Shown piece after piece: positions 23,545-37,599 of a DNA stretch of 64,000 nt. Positions within the stretch are counted from its first letter, which is position 1. Every line of letters starts with the position of its first letter. The stretch covers positions 1 to 64,000 of the forward strand of contig QANU01043803.1 in assembly GCA_003254905.1 (NCBI GenBank), in the 5' to 3' direction. The translations under genes were made by a program, and so were the position numbers. The notes below the pieces were generated by a model. That model had not been told where the DNA came from, ran no database searches, and saw only the letters and a list, made by a program, of their open reading frames with translations. Source of the DNA: Nissolia schottii. Taxonomy: Eukaryota; Streptophyta; Magnoliopsida; Fabales; Fabaceae.

Positions 23545-24897
23545 CATAGTCATAAAACTCGGTCCAGGACTTGACCCGGTCACTCTATTGGGTCATTGAA
23601 TCATTGGTTCAACCAATGGGTCATTGAGTCAGTTGTTGACCTAAATATAAATAAAATAATAATAAATATATATATATATATAAAACTTAAAAAATTAAAA
23701 AATTTAAATAAATAAAATGCATTTATTTAAAAATTCATCCTACATAAGATCACTTAAAATATATAAGTAAGATTTAAACTTCAAATGTGATATCATACAT
23801 AAACAATACAAGTTCAAGATCCTAAATCACAAATGACTAGTTCAATTCCAAATATAAGTAAACCAAGTTTTAAATCAAAAATACATAACAACAATTCTAT
23901 ATGAGTATTCAATATTTATTAGGGGTGAACATGGGTCGGGTTGGGTAGGATCCGCCCATGTCATTGGTCTGGCCCGCCTACCAACGGCTGGGTCAGGTTA
24001 GATAAAATTTCCATTTTTTATGGGTACCTGCCGGACCCGCCACCCGCCCGGGTCAGGTTGGGTTAGGCGGGTTGGCGGGTTACCCGCCCTTCCTTTTTAA
24101 AAAAGAAAACTAATTTTTTTAAAAAAAATCTATTTCTTTTTTAAAAAATCCATTTTTTAAATAGAAAAAAGCTATTATTTAAAAAAAAATACACCTATTT
24201 TTTAAATTAAAAAATCTATTTTTTTCATTTAAAACAACTATATTTTAACAATTCAAAATTAACAGTAATATCAATGTAATTGTCAATGAATAACATAAAG
24301 TCAATTAAAAAAAATACAACATATATAGGCGGGTCACGGGTCGGTTGGATTGAGAAGTAGGAATCCGAGACTCGACCTATATAATATGGCGGATCTGTCG
24401 GGTCCGACCGGCTGACCTGCCTCAACCCGACCCGGGTCGGGTTGGGTCGGATTGGCGGGTCAGACTCAACCCATGTTCACCCCTAATATTTATTACAAGA
24501 AAGCAACAAAATAGGTGTATGTAACAAGAAAAATGATACAACTGAGAAACTTAAACACATATTTTGTAGAAAAATGAAAAAAAATTAACTCAATCTGACA
24601 AACAATAATTTTAAAAAAATTCTTTATTAAACGACGTTGTTTGCCATTTTTTATTAAAAAAATAAAATAATTAAAAAAATTAAAAATTAAAAAAATTAAA
24701 AATTAAAAAAAAAACACGCGCGCACGACTAGACCGAGTTATCGGGTCATTAAGTTTCACAAAAATTAGTCAGGTTAACCTAGGTCAGTTCGGGTTTGAAA
24801 CGTGGCTGATCCACTCAGATAACCGGTCTGGTCCCATGGTCGGGTCACCGGGTTCCAAGTTGACCCAGCTGGGCTGAGCCGGGTTTTTTTAACTATG
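23545..24897. mobile_element. hAT-like non-autonomous element (outer, interrupted)
   Basis: The ends are inverted repeats: CATAGTCATAAAACTCGG on the left and the complement of CCGGGTTTTTTTAACTATG on the right. The flanks gctctcac (23537-23544) and actctcac (24898-24905) form an 8-base target duplication with one mismatch. Inner flanks are rich in 'gggtc', 'gacccgg' words. A second element is inserted inside at 23930-24485. No transposase is encoded. Confidence 0.65.
23930..24485. mobile_element. hAT-like MITE nested in the outer element
   Basis: Ends are perfect inverted repeats (TAGGGGTGAACATGGGT and its complement). They are flanked by the 8-base repeat ATATTTAT on both sides; because the ends are partly palindromic, the shared flank can also be read as 10 bases. 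The interior has many 'ggcgggt', 'gggtcgggt' and 'acccgcc' words near both ends and a poly-A/T-rich core. Confidence 0.75.
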
Positions 24898-24905
24898 ACT
24901 CTCAC

Positions 24906-26629
24906 TGCCTCAATCTCACTTTCTTTTTCTCTCACCACAATGCCACAAATCCTTCTTCTTCTTCCTCCTCCTCCTCTGCCTCCATCAATTCTCTTTCTCT
25001 CTTTGCAAGCTTCCCACTATGAGCCTTTCCCTTCCTAACCCTTCGTCAGCTCCTCCACCATGACCAAAGGGTTTCCTTTGTCAGCTCCTCCACTATGGTT
25101 GAAAGAGTTCGTTCTTTGTTTTTGTTTCTTCGTGTTTGTCAACTCATCCATCACATATAGAGATAGGTATGTCTTCTTCTTCTTCTTTTCTCTGATTTTA
25201 TATGCTGGTTTGTTTATGTTGGTAGTTTGTTAGTTTTAAAACATTAGTTTTCCTTGGTCAACAATGTTGGTTTGCACTATTAGCGTATTGGTTAATTTGT
25301 TTTGTGATTCTTGTTCTTAAATGTAAGTTTCTATTCTGATAGCTTAGTGTCTGTGATGTAAGATGTTGATTTACTTTTGTTTATTTGTCATTGTTTTAGC
25401 GTGCTAGTTTCTCTGTATTACGGTGTTAGTTTCTATGTGTTAGAGTATTGGTTTATTTGTTTACACAGTACTTGTAAAATAAACCAACATCATTGCACAA
25501 GAGAAACTAACATGTCCGAGAAAAGAAATCAGCACGATTGATACGAGTTTATTTTTATTATTTGTTATTGTTTTAGCGTGTTGGTTTAGTGGTTAGTTTT
25601 TTTTGGTTTACAAATGTTAGATTGCTTATTATTTTGTTAGTTTCTTTATTTTTTTAATGCGCAAGAAGAGTGTTGGTAATTTACATACGCGTGTAAAAAG
25701 AGTAAGGATTGAAGAGAGAGAATATGAGACATTTTATTTTTTAAAGTGTGGTCCATTTTTATTATGTGTTTCTGTTGTTCAAGTAGCATTCCTATGAATT
25801 TAATGAAATATTTTTTTGGTCAATGATCTATAGACCTATATGGCTACACCTATCTTGCACCCAACGAGGCAATTCGTGTGAATCCTTCGAGGGCTTAGGA
25901 TCAATTTAGATAAATAACTTATTTAATTTTTGTATAAAATAATTTTTTTGAGAATAACTTATAAATAAATTGTTTTATATTTAAATATGCAGTATTTTTT
26001 TTATTTGAGCATTTTTAAAAAGTGTTATTTAGAAGTTAAATATTTTAATCTCTTCAAAAGTATTAAAATTAACTTTTTTAAAAGTAATAAGTTATATAAT
26101 TAAACGTGATAAATATTTTTAAAAAAAATTGACTTTTGACTTTTGAAAAAGGTTAAAGGTCATAAATTAATTATCCAAACAAGTTGTTATTTTAGTAGCG
26201 ATTCACTTGAAACAATAGGATTTAATACACCTCACAATTAAGAGCAATAGGTCATCACACTTTGACAAGATGATATGTAAATCATCAATCTTTTCATTGT
26301 TTATGACATAGATGAGTCTTATATTTTATCTTGTAATGTGAAAATTACATATAAGATGATCATTTCTCTTGAGAATGTATTCAAAGATTATCCAAACCAA
26401 AAAATATAGGAAATAGACTAGCATTAATTACTTGCTCTTGAAACTAGACATGCATTTATTCCTTTCCTCATGCTTTTTATTTATCTTTTCATGATTTTTT
26501 CAATTTTCCTTTCCTCATGGTCATGAATACTTGTAACAAAGGACCACAAAAGTGTTTAGTTCATTGGCATCTGCAANAATTCCACAAATTGTTCTATCAA
26601 TTCCATAATTCAAGCATTTACAATTTTAC
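24906..26629. other. Intergenic stretch with repeated short words
   Basis: I see no gene. Bases 24906-25060 are pyrimidine-rich ('cttcttcttcctcctcctcc'). Between 25190 and 25660 the words 'tattggttt', 'gttagtttct' and 'gtgttggttta' recur many times on both strands, like the subterminal motifs of DNA transposons, but I find no clean ends. A single N is at 26577. Confidence 0.4.
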
Positions 26630-28169
26630 ATCGTTACAGTGTTGGATATGTATGTGTGAGAGGAGGGAGACGAGTGGGGGAGGTGAGGGAAAGTGAGGAT
26701 CTGTTCGCATTGAACGCTAGCCCAGTTGCCAACAATAGTTGTGGCGGGTGGAGGTGACGGTAGCGGTGGCGGTTGTTGTTGTTGTTGTTGTGGTTGGTGT
26801 TTGAGAAAAGGAGGAGGAGTGCGAGGAGAGATAAGGATAATTTTGTCATTTTATACTTGGCAGAGGGATTTTCATTGTAAATATTTAATTTTTCTAAGTT
26901 GGGGTACAAAATGATAACATAAAATGTGTGCTATAAATAAGATTTAAAAGTTAGAAATTAAGGAAAAGTGGAGCACCATGGCATGTGCCCCGACATATGG
27001 GACACCATGGTAGTCTCCATCCACTTATCAACTATTGATTTAAGTTTAGAATTTAGAAAATATACACAAAACAAAAAACTAAAAAATAATGGATGATAAC
27101 GTTTATATAACAAACATTAAATATTTGCGCTACGAATCTTTAGACTTTTTTTTTTCTGTTTTGTGCCTAACGAGGCTTAACTTCTCTATCTAAAGACTAA
27201 AAGTTAGAGATAATCCTTTCAAAGACTTCGGATTTTGATGGGAACTCTTGCAAAGGATATACAATTATGATACAATAGTAAAGTAAATTGAGATTAAATG
27301 TTACATATAAAGGTTATAACATTAATAAATTAGACTATTGGTTTAGTAGGCTCTTAACCATTAAACTACACATGACCTTACTTTGAATCTATTCTATTCC
27401 TCAGAATTAGAAACCAAAATGAATGATGTAGTTCTAGTTTGTTGAGCCATGGAATTGTTGGGAGAAATTATTAGGTTCTTGAATTTAATATATTTTACCA
27501 AATGATAAGAGTAACAATATAGATAAAAAGTGTAAGCTATTGGCCAGAGTTCTACAGTTAAAATGTTATTTTATTATTAGCTAAATCATAATTTACTTGA
27601 TATTTTATGAGCATCTAATGATATCTCTTGGATCACTAGTAAGAGTAAATTAATTATGTGGATTCATGGAAGAATATCGTCAGTGGAATGATTGTCTCCA
27701 CAATCATTGTAGATAATCACTGAGAGTTTGGTTCTCTAGAAAATCGTTGTTTCATACCTGGCTTTAGATAACATGTTCTCTTAGACAATTGTGTGATTTA
27801 TAACATTCTTAAATACAACAACTTTACTGTGGAGCAAATATGCATCTTTACACACGTAGTTTATACTATATAGCCTATCCATGCCTACTAGTAGTAATAT
27901 GGCTATCCAAATTGATTGTGACGGCCTATATATATTAATGGGTTTCGTCTGATCAACTATCTAACTAGAATTCAACAAGCCAATTAATCATTCCCTTTCA
28001 GGTGAGAACACTCTTAATCAATTCTTGCAGCCAATCACCAACAGTGAAAATTTCTCACTTCTACAGTCTTAGGATTAATTCTGGCATTTCCACGTGAAAA
28101 CCAAACATGCTGCTGTTCATCACGAACCCTTTGGTCACTTTAACAATTCCTCTTTTGCTCCCATCGTTT
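26630..28169. other. Intergenic stretch, 3' flank of the first NPF gene
   Basis: A (GTT)n microsatellite lies near 26770-26790 in a G-rich patch. The rest is AT-rich. No gene is recognised. Confidence 0.45.
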
Positions 28170-31100
28170 TCATTGATCTTGAATGCCTCTATCCCCATTA
28201 GAAAACTCAGTTAGCTCTTTCTCCTTGTGTCCAATATCTTCACTAGCAAGGGCCACCTTCTCAACATGACCCCCATTCCCCAATTCAGTCATTGCTCCCT
28301 CATCTGCACCATTTTCATCACTCACCTTGGATAATTGATCAGCTGTAGGTCCATAAGCCCAACTGCACACTAGATAATACAATATATTCAAAGCACTGAT
28401 TGAAGCAATAACCCAATAGTACTTATCATAGTGACCCTTGTTGATGTTATCTGAAATCCAACCTTCTTTTCCCCCTCTTGAAGTAACATTCTCCACAACG
28501 CTGAACACCAAGGAAGACACAATGTTCCCTGCAGCCATTCCCAATCCAAAAAGGGAGGAAGCGACACTCGACATGGTGCTAGGGAACTCGGTGTAATAGA
28601 ACTCGTTTTGGCCTATCGCGTTGAATGCTTCGGCCATGCCACTCAGGACAAGTTGAGGCATGAGCCACATTGCAGACATGTTCAACACCGCATGAGTGTC
28701 GTTAATGTATCCTTCCTTGATGGCTCTCCTCCGCCTCGTGGTCTCGACCGCGGCCGATGTTACCAGGTGGAGGAAAGAGAAGAACAAGCCGATTCCCATT
28801 CTTGTCTTGGCGCTGATCCTAACTTGTTTGCCTCTGAGCTTCGATGCCAGAGGAATAAGGACGCGGTCGTAGAGAGCGATCCATATGAAGATGGTGGCCA
28901 CCATGACCACGCTGAAAGAACCTGGCGGAACTTGGAAGTGTGAGGTGATGTGCCTCCTGAGGGACTTAGCTTGCAGCAATCCGAAAGAGCCACCAATGTT
29001 AAGCGACATCATGATCCCCGTAGACCACAAAGGGATGACTCTAATAAGGGCTTTGAGTTCTTCTACTTGATCTACTGTGCAAAGTCTCCACGGATTCGCC
29101 GCCGAGCCATCAGAGGCTATATCGTTTTCCGGATCTCTAATGAGGCAAGCTTTATTCAGAAAGCTGGAAAAAAACAAAAGAGCACCACCACATGTTCAGT
29201 ATTATTTCATCTGCTTAATAATAAGCAAAACATAATAAGGATGGTAATGTCAGTGAATTAAGAAAGTAAACATGTATTAACCCTCAGATCATTCTTTCTG
29301 ATCGATCTTAAGGTAAAATACATCCTTACTTCTTTCTCTTTAGAGACAATGTCACTTCAAAGGGTGATTCGATTCGACCTTAGTTTATCGGTTGGAACAA
29401 CGAAATCGGAGTCCTTCCTGTGATGGTACATTCCAGCTGAGTTGTTCTTAGGTGGCAATGGAAGCTTCCTGTTCTTAAAGGTGACTACTATCACTCGTGC
29501 GAAGCCGGTGATCAAGCTTCCTTTCAGTTTATTCTTGGCATAAAGTGGAGAAGCGAGGAAGAAGAAGAGAGTGGACAAGAGCATCAGGGCTGCCGGAACT
29601 CCGAAACCGATTTTCCATCCAAGATGGTCTTGGATGTACACTATGCCGGTCAAGGCGATTATGACAGCGAGAGTCGAGGAAGCGTAATACCAGCTGAAGA
29701 ATATCTCCAAGGCTCTCTGGTTATTGGGGTTATCCTTCTTGTTCACCTGGTCTGCACCAAATGCCAGGGAGCATGAGAGGCCACCGTTTCCGATGGACAT
29801 AAGAGCAAGGGAAGAGAGTAGCATTGCCATTTGCCCGTTTGTCGTGGATTTGCATACTCCGGCTGCAGGATTGCAAGGAGGAGGCCTTGCATTCGGGAAC
29901 ATGGCCGTTAGCCACAACAGTGCCATTCCCTATAGCCACAAGAAAGTGAAAGGGTCCTATTTAGCATAAGCACCTTATAAAAATGTTAATCATGTCTTCA
30001 TAGTGAAATATTTCATGCATGAATGCATCAACAAGGCTTATTTATCAACAACATACAGCTCAGTTTTTGCAGTTGAAATTCAGAGCTCTTAGTTATCAAG
30101 AATGATTTTAATGACTTCACGTTTGTGCTAATGCCGAAACTATACATTCTTTCTCTCTTACTCAACAACAACCACAAGGGGCCAGATATGGTTGAATCAA
30201 TTCCTATCGAATAATCGTCGAATTGGCATTTTGACATGAAGAGATTAAGCGCAACCAACTTAACTCAGATCATGTCCCTACTCTTAGACCGAAACTAAGC
30301 GCCAGTGACCGCATCAGCGATCATTCCAATTTCCAATAACCAACGAATTTTCTGAATACTGGCTGGTAGCATGAGCTTAGTTCGTAATTGATGTGCTAAC
30401 ACAACTTTTAACAGTTCTTCATTCCTTTTCTTTATAGATCTGTCTAATATTCAGAAGACATAAGAACTTAGACATGGAAGTTGGAACTATATCATTAGTT
30501 CATTCTCAAAAGGGTTATGGTGAACTCCCAAGAGACCTAAACAGAATCAGGTGCTTTTTGAGTGCATCTTAGAAGTTTATGCATACGTTCATTTCATGAC
30601 CAATTTCATCTTTGTTATGCATCTCAAAACATTCCCCCTCACCCCTCATAAATAGTAGGGAAAAAAAATATTGTATAACTATTTAAACATTGCTCACATC
30701 AACAAATTACATGTTACCATTGTAAAAGTCAATGATTGAGTAACATTGATGAAAACTACATCTATTTTCCAATCGCCAAGGTTACTATCCTATAATCAGT
30801 CTCTACATTTATTGGGGTAAGACTATATGGATCTACCCTCCCTGAACCCCACTAGATAATAGCCTCATGCACCGTGATGCCGTGAGTAAACCTTCAAAAG
30901 CGCCAGTCAAGTTCATCCCCAAGCTATCGAAAGTTTCAAATTTGTCCACAAGGTTGCCAAAAGTGGATCAAATTAATCATTCGAGGTCAGTTTGACCAGC
31001 TTTTGCAACCTTAGAGACAAATTTGATCCTTTCCATGGACAAACTTGGCCAACACCGGCATCTTTAGGAACAAATGTGAAGGTTTACTTGTGACACCCTT

Positions 31101-31714
31101 ATTATGGTGAGAATAATTGAAGGTGAAAAAGGACAGGGCAAGCTCCTTGAAATTGAACACTAGATTTGTCAATTGGAAGGAAAGAGAATATGCACAAGGG
31201 AATCTTAGAATCTTAAAAGGAAAGTAGGACATAAAACAAAATGCTTACCAGGAAAGTGACGATGGAACCTAACCCAACAGCAACGAATCTACCCAGATAA
31301 GAATCAGCAATGAAAGCACCAACCACAGGTGTGAAATTGCTTGATGCATTGGATAAAAGGAGTATCTGAGTTGCCTTCGCCAAATGAAGCTTGTAACTCC
31401 CCATCAAGTACAATATCATGTTTGGCAAAAGACCAATAGTTGCCACCCTTGCAAGTGCTTCGTTTGCTGCCATATTCACAAATCAACAGCAAACAAAAAA
31501 GAAGCAAAGATTACATAATCAATCATGAAACCTCAAAATTAAGGTAACACAAAACTAAGTGAACAAAAGGGGCAAGTAAGTAAATTTAAGTAGTACCTAT
31601 GATGAAAGGCATGGTAACAAGACCACCTTTCTTCCTTTGTGATTGTGGTGGATTGTGTTGAGAAGAAGCCATTTCCACTTCACTTGTGGTAAGCTCCACT
31701 TCCTTCTTCTCCAT
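28170..31714 (-). CDS. NRT1/PTR family subfamily 1 (NPF1) transporter, copy 1
   Basis: Read on the minus strand, the exons are 31714-31597, 31466-31249, 29929-29379 and 29163-28170, giving 626 residues. The phases fit (118 + 218 + 551 + 994 = 1881 bases). The order of conserved segments matches Arabidopsis NPF1.1/NPF1.2: KGGLVTMPFII, then GLLPNMILYLMGSY, VGAFIADSYLGRF, CSLAFGADQVN and FFSWYYASS. Later come VIPLWSTGIMMS, GLGMAAG and WISDNINKGHYDKYYWV. These are 12-helix, usually proton-coupled carriers of nitrate, peptides or hormones; Arabidopsis NPF1 members move nitrate in phloem. The helix-1 motif ExxE(K/R) reads EALAR, so the second acidic residue is Ala. The exon 3 donor is GTCGAA, a weak site, but it is placed exactly as in the neighbouring paralogue. 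The substrate is not predictable here. Confidence 0.9.
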
Positions 31715-31830
31715 TATTGAACGGTTTTTTTTAATTCTCAATGCTACAAGAAGAAAGAAAAAACAAAAAAACAAAGGAAAATGGAGAAATAATGAGTTGA
31801 AGAGATCTAGAGAAGAGATAGAGTGAAATG

Positions 31831-31838
31831 TTTAAATA
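31831..31838 (-). promoter_or_regulatory. TATA-like box of NPF copy 1
   Basis: On the minus strand TATTTAAA lies about 117 bases upstream of the ATG at 31714, a usual distance for a plant core promoter. The call is by position only. Confidence 0.4.
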
Positions 31839-34800
31839 GAACTCTTTTCGTGCAGCAAAAATATGGAGAAATTGTTAGTGTGAACATAATTGTAATACAC
31901 CATTATTCGCACACATATAAAAAGTGGATCTCATAATGCAGTATGAGACAGTATTACAGTGAGCCATATTTTATAAAATACAACAAATATTTTTTATAAA
32001 CAATTTTGTTTTTTATAAATATTAAAATATATTTATATTTTTGTCATCTTTTCATAAATATCATGAGATATGTGGATTTCATAGTCTGTTAAAAATAATA
32101 AAATATAAACATATTTTAATATGTATAAAAGCATTTTCCTGTAAATAAAAAAAAAAGGGTCCTAAAACAATTAAAAAAAGAGCTCCACCATACTTAGTGA
32201 ATCACTGTGGTCAAATACACTTTTACCGAATAATGGGTTAGATTTATGGTTTAGGGTGGTGAAGCAATTTCTCCAAATGAAAGGTGGTTTGTGACGTCAT
32301 AGATTGTGTAATAATGTAAAGAGACAGTGAACAATAAGCGTGTGCATAGATAACACAGCTCAAAGTTCCCTCATCATGTTCATGAACCATGTTTGTGTCT
32401 TTGTCCTAATATCATTAATTAATAATCAAATTAGTACTATTGATTAAAGTAGTGGTAGTATAGTTAACTAGAACAAGTGTATCGGCCCAATCTATTCTCC
32501 CTTGTCCCACACTATTACTTGCTTTGTTCTATAATAATGGTTATTTTAGCCAAAAAAAAAAAATTTGTTTCACATTATTTATGATTTTGGAAATTCTACT
32601 GTATTAATTTTTATATCTATCTACATGGAATTTTATTTATTTATTTATTCACGTAGATGGCTAGTATTTCCATAGATTTCATAGAGTCCGATTCACAATA
32701 ATAATAAAAAGTGAGACCTTTAAAAAAAATGTGATCTTTGTTAAAGGTAATATTTTGATATAAGTATAACTTTTTTAAAGTATATTATAAAGTTAAGATT
32801 TCGCTCATTGCACTGTAACTAAATTGAGGGTGACATACGATATTGTAAAATATTACTTTGGGATTTCTCCAGATCAACCATCTCGATGAAGACACCCTCT
32901 GCTAACTCAAACCATCTCTAGATCCAGGTTTTGTTTCACTCTTTCCCTTCAAACACAAATTAACAAGCCTCCCAAAGAACACTGAAGAAAGAAACAGATA
33001 GCCCTATGATTACAACAACAACTTGTTTTGGGATTTGTTTTTCCTCTTGCATGGAAGGGTGGTTCATTTGTTCATGCTCCATGAATTTCATTTGCAATTT
33101 TTCTTGTGGCAGGTGGTGGTCGAAGAATGCGGGGTAGCACAGGTGGCAATGAAGGGATTGTGGTGGCTTATCATAACATCTTTCTTCCTCATCGATCTCA
33201 CCCACAAATTATCCTATTTTCTTCACACTAATCACTTCATTTTCTAATATCAATTAACTAATCATAATCATGTTTTATACAAATTAATCTTTGAAATTAA
33301 CCCCTCAGTAAAATGTGAAAACATTTTTTGGGCTCAAAATTCAAAATCATAATTTTAGTTATTAAGAGATTGTGGGTCAAAAATATAAATTTTATACTTA
33401 CAATCTCAACCCTTCGTTCAGATTGTAATGGATAGGATTTCCGGACCAAATTGGTCTGAAACAATGGTCGATCCATTGAAGTCATCGCCTTGAGTTATGT
33501 ATCTTTAAAATTTTCTATTCATATCACACACTCTTAAATCTAGAAGTGATGAACATAAAAATTTGTTTTTTTTCTAAGTATGGATTCACTTTAATTAATT
33601 TCAAAAAAAGAGATACTGATCATTATTACAATAATTTTTAAACCATCAAGTATTTAAACACTTAGATAAGTCAAGAAATGTCTCGTTAAAAATTTATAAA
33701 AAAAATAATGAAAAAAAAAATCCTTACATTTTATAAGAGAAGAAAAAAGTACTTAACCTTTCCAATTTAAGACAATACACACATAATCAAGCTGGGCACA
33801 AAACGTCTACTTAGAAACATTATTAGGTACCCAAAAACACACATTGTAAGCCCATTAAGGAGAAACAAGTATATCTGTGGCCGTACTGCACCTGATTTGA
33901 AAATTATTATGAATGGGAAAATGCGAACCAAAATTAGTGGCTGCATGTACCACTCAGCTTGTGCACTACAATTATTGGGAGTCAAATGTCAAAATTGTCT
34001 TCATGCTTTCAGACTGCGGTTGGGACAAACCTGAATCTGCGGAGTTGAATCTGCAACTTGCAAGTTGTGACGGATCTTCTTAGATCATTTATTTATTTGT
34101 TTATGCTTCCAACGGATAAGATATCAAATGCTAAGGCAAATGTGACTGTGTGAGCAAGTATAGAAAATATGTGAGTTTAATTTATACCTGTTAGATAGTA
34201 TAAGTACACGAAGTAGAAGTGCACGAAACTACCAATAATCAATAGGATAAGTAGCCATTAACTATTACATTTTTATTAATTGACAGTTTAAAGACACATA
34301 TAAATTAATTGAACTCTATATAAATAAGTGTTGCATCTGATGTCATTATTTTAAAAGAGTACTCAATCGTCATTTCGATCGTGAAGTTGAATGCTGTTTA
34401 ACTAATTTTTTTTTTTTATAAAAAAAGCACAACCTATTTTATGAAGTTATATATATTTTTGTTTATTTGTTCTTAAATGTATCTGAACTATGCTATTAGT
34501 GAGACTCACTAATTTAATTTAGAATATTATGATTACTCTTCTCAACATATGTTTTTTTTTTTTCTTTTTAAGTCTCAAACTCGAGATCCTTTAAAAAATA
34601 AACAAGTTTATCTATTACTCGAACAGTCTTATATTAGTGTTTGAGTTACTTTCTAAAATGAAAAGCAAAAAATAATGATTAAAATTTGTGATAGTAACAT
34701 AGTATAAGTATACTATTGATAAAATAAATTTAACAATTAATTTAATTTACATGTATAAACATATTTAAAAAAATTGATCTTCAAATATCACGTCTAGGAG

Positions 34801-36957
34801 AGCTGGCCGTTAAGTTGGTCATTCAATTCACAAGTTAGGTGTCATTACTAAGTCAAAACTCAACCTTGATATCAATAATTTTTTTTTTAAAAAAAAATAC
34901 CATTTCTAATTCACAAAAGCGGCCCAATGTTTCTAATGATTGATCGCTAATGATATGTGAACCAATTTATATATACAGCTAGAAAGTCATTCATTTTTTT
35001 TTTTTACACGGCTAGTGTATCACTTAAACTAATTTTTTTTGTTGGCTTATAAACACTTTTAAGAAAAAGTCAATTAGTTTGAAGATTTAAAGGTTTTTCA
35101 TACTTAAAATCAAGGATTAAACCCCTAACATTTAATTAAGAAAAAATAAGTTTCTTCCGCTTAACCATAACCCTGGGTTACGTTATTTCTTTTCTTCTCA
35201 CATAATTATTTATCATATTTTGGATATGGAAAAATACTTAAATAAACTGTATGCAGGTTATCATAGTCGTTGTTAAAGTACTTTCTTAAATAGATAATCA
35301 CGATGACGTGTGATATAATAGTAACTCATTTTATTCCTTAATTATGAAGTTGCGAATTCAATTTTCACTTATGATAATGAAAAACATTGTGACAAATTAT
35401 TTATAACTCTATGTGAATTCAATTACTGGAGGATTAGTCATTAATATCACAAGTGAACCCTATGGATGAAAAAAATATTTTCTTTCTCAAATAAATAATA
35501 AGTCAACTTAATTAGTCTGCGAATATAAAACAATAGTCAACTTAATCATTGAATATGTTTTTATAATTTTATTTGAGTTTTAAAATAGATTCTTTTTTTT
35601 TTCCGGGTCACATGTTCCTTTAGTTTAGTACAAATTAGCGACTAAAAACTTAGTCAAAGAATGTGAAAATATGGGCGAGAGTTAATAATTTAAATGACAC
35701 ATCTCTTAGTCATATATGTTAAGGGATAAATTAAAAGAATCATGTTCAACTCTTGTTAAAAGATATATAATGTGTCTGGCCCAAAAATATATCTATCTTA
35801 AAAAAAAAGTTAAAATATGAAGACCCAATAAGGTTTTTTTTAACATGGACTCAATAAAGTTTTAAATTGAAACTTATTTAAAAAGTCAATAAAATTATAG
35901 GAATTAATAGATTAACTTAACCTAGTTGTTAATATATAGAATATATTTCTAAAGGACTGAAATATTCTTAATATGAAGAATATATATAGCTATACATACG
36001 TTAGTGAATAAAGAAAAAAATAGTTATACATGTGTTTTAATACTTAACAAAGTGCTTTCCAATCAAAAAAGATATTTAACAAAGTGCTTAACCTAGAATT
36101 TCTCCGGCTTGTGGTAGTGTATTATTAGAGCACGTAATTCCTTTCATGTGGCTACCAGTGGATTCAATCATTCAATGCGTTTGTCTCCCATGTCATCAAT
36201 TTAAATATATTTAATAACGCCTATTTAAGGGAAAATTGACGCATAGTTAATTTTTTTCATTATGTTTTATCATAATTAAATTACGATCCATTTGGGAAAT
36301 TGGAATTATAATATTCCTACTATTTTTGGTAGCATTGAAATTGTAATATGAAACTCCAAATTCAATTCTAATTTTATAAAGAAATGGAATTAGCTTAAAA
36401 TGAAAAAGAAAGGAAATAAAAACCCCTATAAAATGCTTAATCAAGGGAACAAAACAAGCATAGCAACCCTTATCCTCAAAGTCAAAGATAGTGATAAACT
36501 AACAAAATCCACTGGCTTTAAGAAGCTGTTCCACTTTACGGTTTTTATTTCTTCTGTTTTTAGGTTTTTCCTTTCTTTCTAAAATACCACTTTTCGAAAT
36601 ATATTAAATTTCTCTTAAATTTGACTGAGTTAGGTCGAATTGTTATAAAAAAAAAAAAAGAAGAAAAAAACCTAAGAAAAGAAAAAAAAAACTCAGCATT
36701 AAATTTTTCATTTGAATGCAAGGTGTCCTAAAGGAAACATATAGTATATTGAAACAATTATATAAGATTAATTTGTTTGTGCGGATAGTATAAATGAAGT
36801 AATGAGAATAAAATTCATTTACTTATTTACATCATGCAGGGGAGTCCTATATATTAATATTTGATCTTAATTCATATAAATATAATTTAATAGTTAAAAA
36901 TCCATTCTTACATTTTTCATATAAAATGTTCATTTTAACATGAATCATCACACACAC

Positions 36958-36989
<32 letters not shown>

Positions 36990-37480
36990 GAGATTGGATG
37001 ACATGAATTAATTTCTAAGCCAATTATTGATTTTATTAGTTTATATTTTAAGAAATGTTGTAACTTATTTTGGTGGGTTTTGGATAGGTACATTTGCAAT
37101 CATCACAAGTCCACCAAGCATGCGTAAGTGAGTTTCCCTTCATGGTGTGTTCACACATTAACATAACTTCAGACGTTTTTATAGCACAAAATAGAACCAA
37201 CAAAAAAACAAATATTATTGGATAAAATAAAAAAAGGCACCCATCACAGAGGAAAATAATAATAAAAAATACCTCGTGATTCACGACATATTTATATTAC
37301 ATTCCAATTTCAACCTTGGACCATGGGAAGGCAAGAATTGGGACCATGACGCTTTTTGTTTGACCCCACACTCTTTTCACACTATGTTCACACTGCCAAC
37401 TTAACTAGTAAATGTCTACATCTACGTCTACAACATATGCACTATTAGTATAGAATATTAGAATGAAAAGTGAAAATAAT
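31839..37480. other. Long AT-rich intergenic stretch
   Basis: About 5.6 kb without a recognisable gene. A minus-strand ORF at 33205-32960 (81 codons, ending in a hydrophobic VVVVIIGLSVSFFSVLW segment) could be a small membrane peptide, but codon use and lack of any known motif make it doubtful. Several poly-A or poly-T runs occur near 34400, 34550, 34880 and 36640. Confidence 0.4.
36949..36989. repeat. Compound microsatellite (CA)n(TG)n(TA)n
   Basis: The run goes from 'cacacacacg' straight into 'tgtgtgtgtgtg' and then 'tatatatata'. The CA/TG part is self-complementary and could form a cruciform. Confidence 0.9.
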
Positions 37481-37599
37481 AAAAGGCTTAAATATGCTTG
37501 AGATAGCTGGTAAAATTATGTTTGCGAGCGCTGGCAAATTTTAAAAATTTGATTTAGGTTTTTAAAAAATATATATAAAGACCAATTAGGTCTAAATTC

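Noticed and set aside
26634..26909. Asn/His-rich ORF of 91 codons on the minus strand
   Set aside because: It overlaps a (GTT)n microsatellite and has no recognisable motif.
32960..33205. Small membrane-like ORF upstream of NPF copy 1
   Set aside because: No homology is recognised, its context is weak, and one hydrophobic stretch alone is not enough to call a gene.
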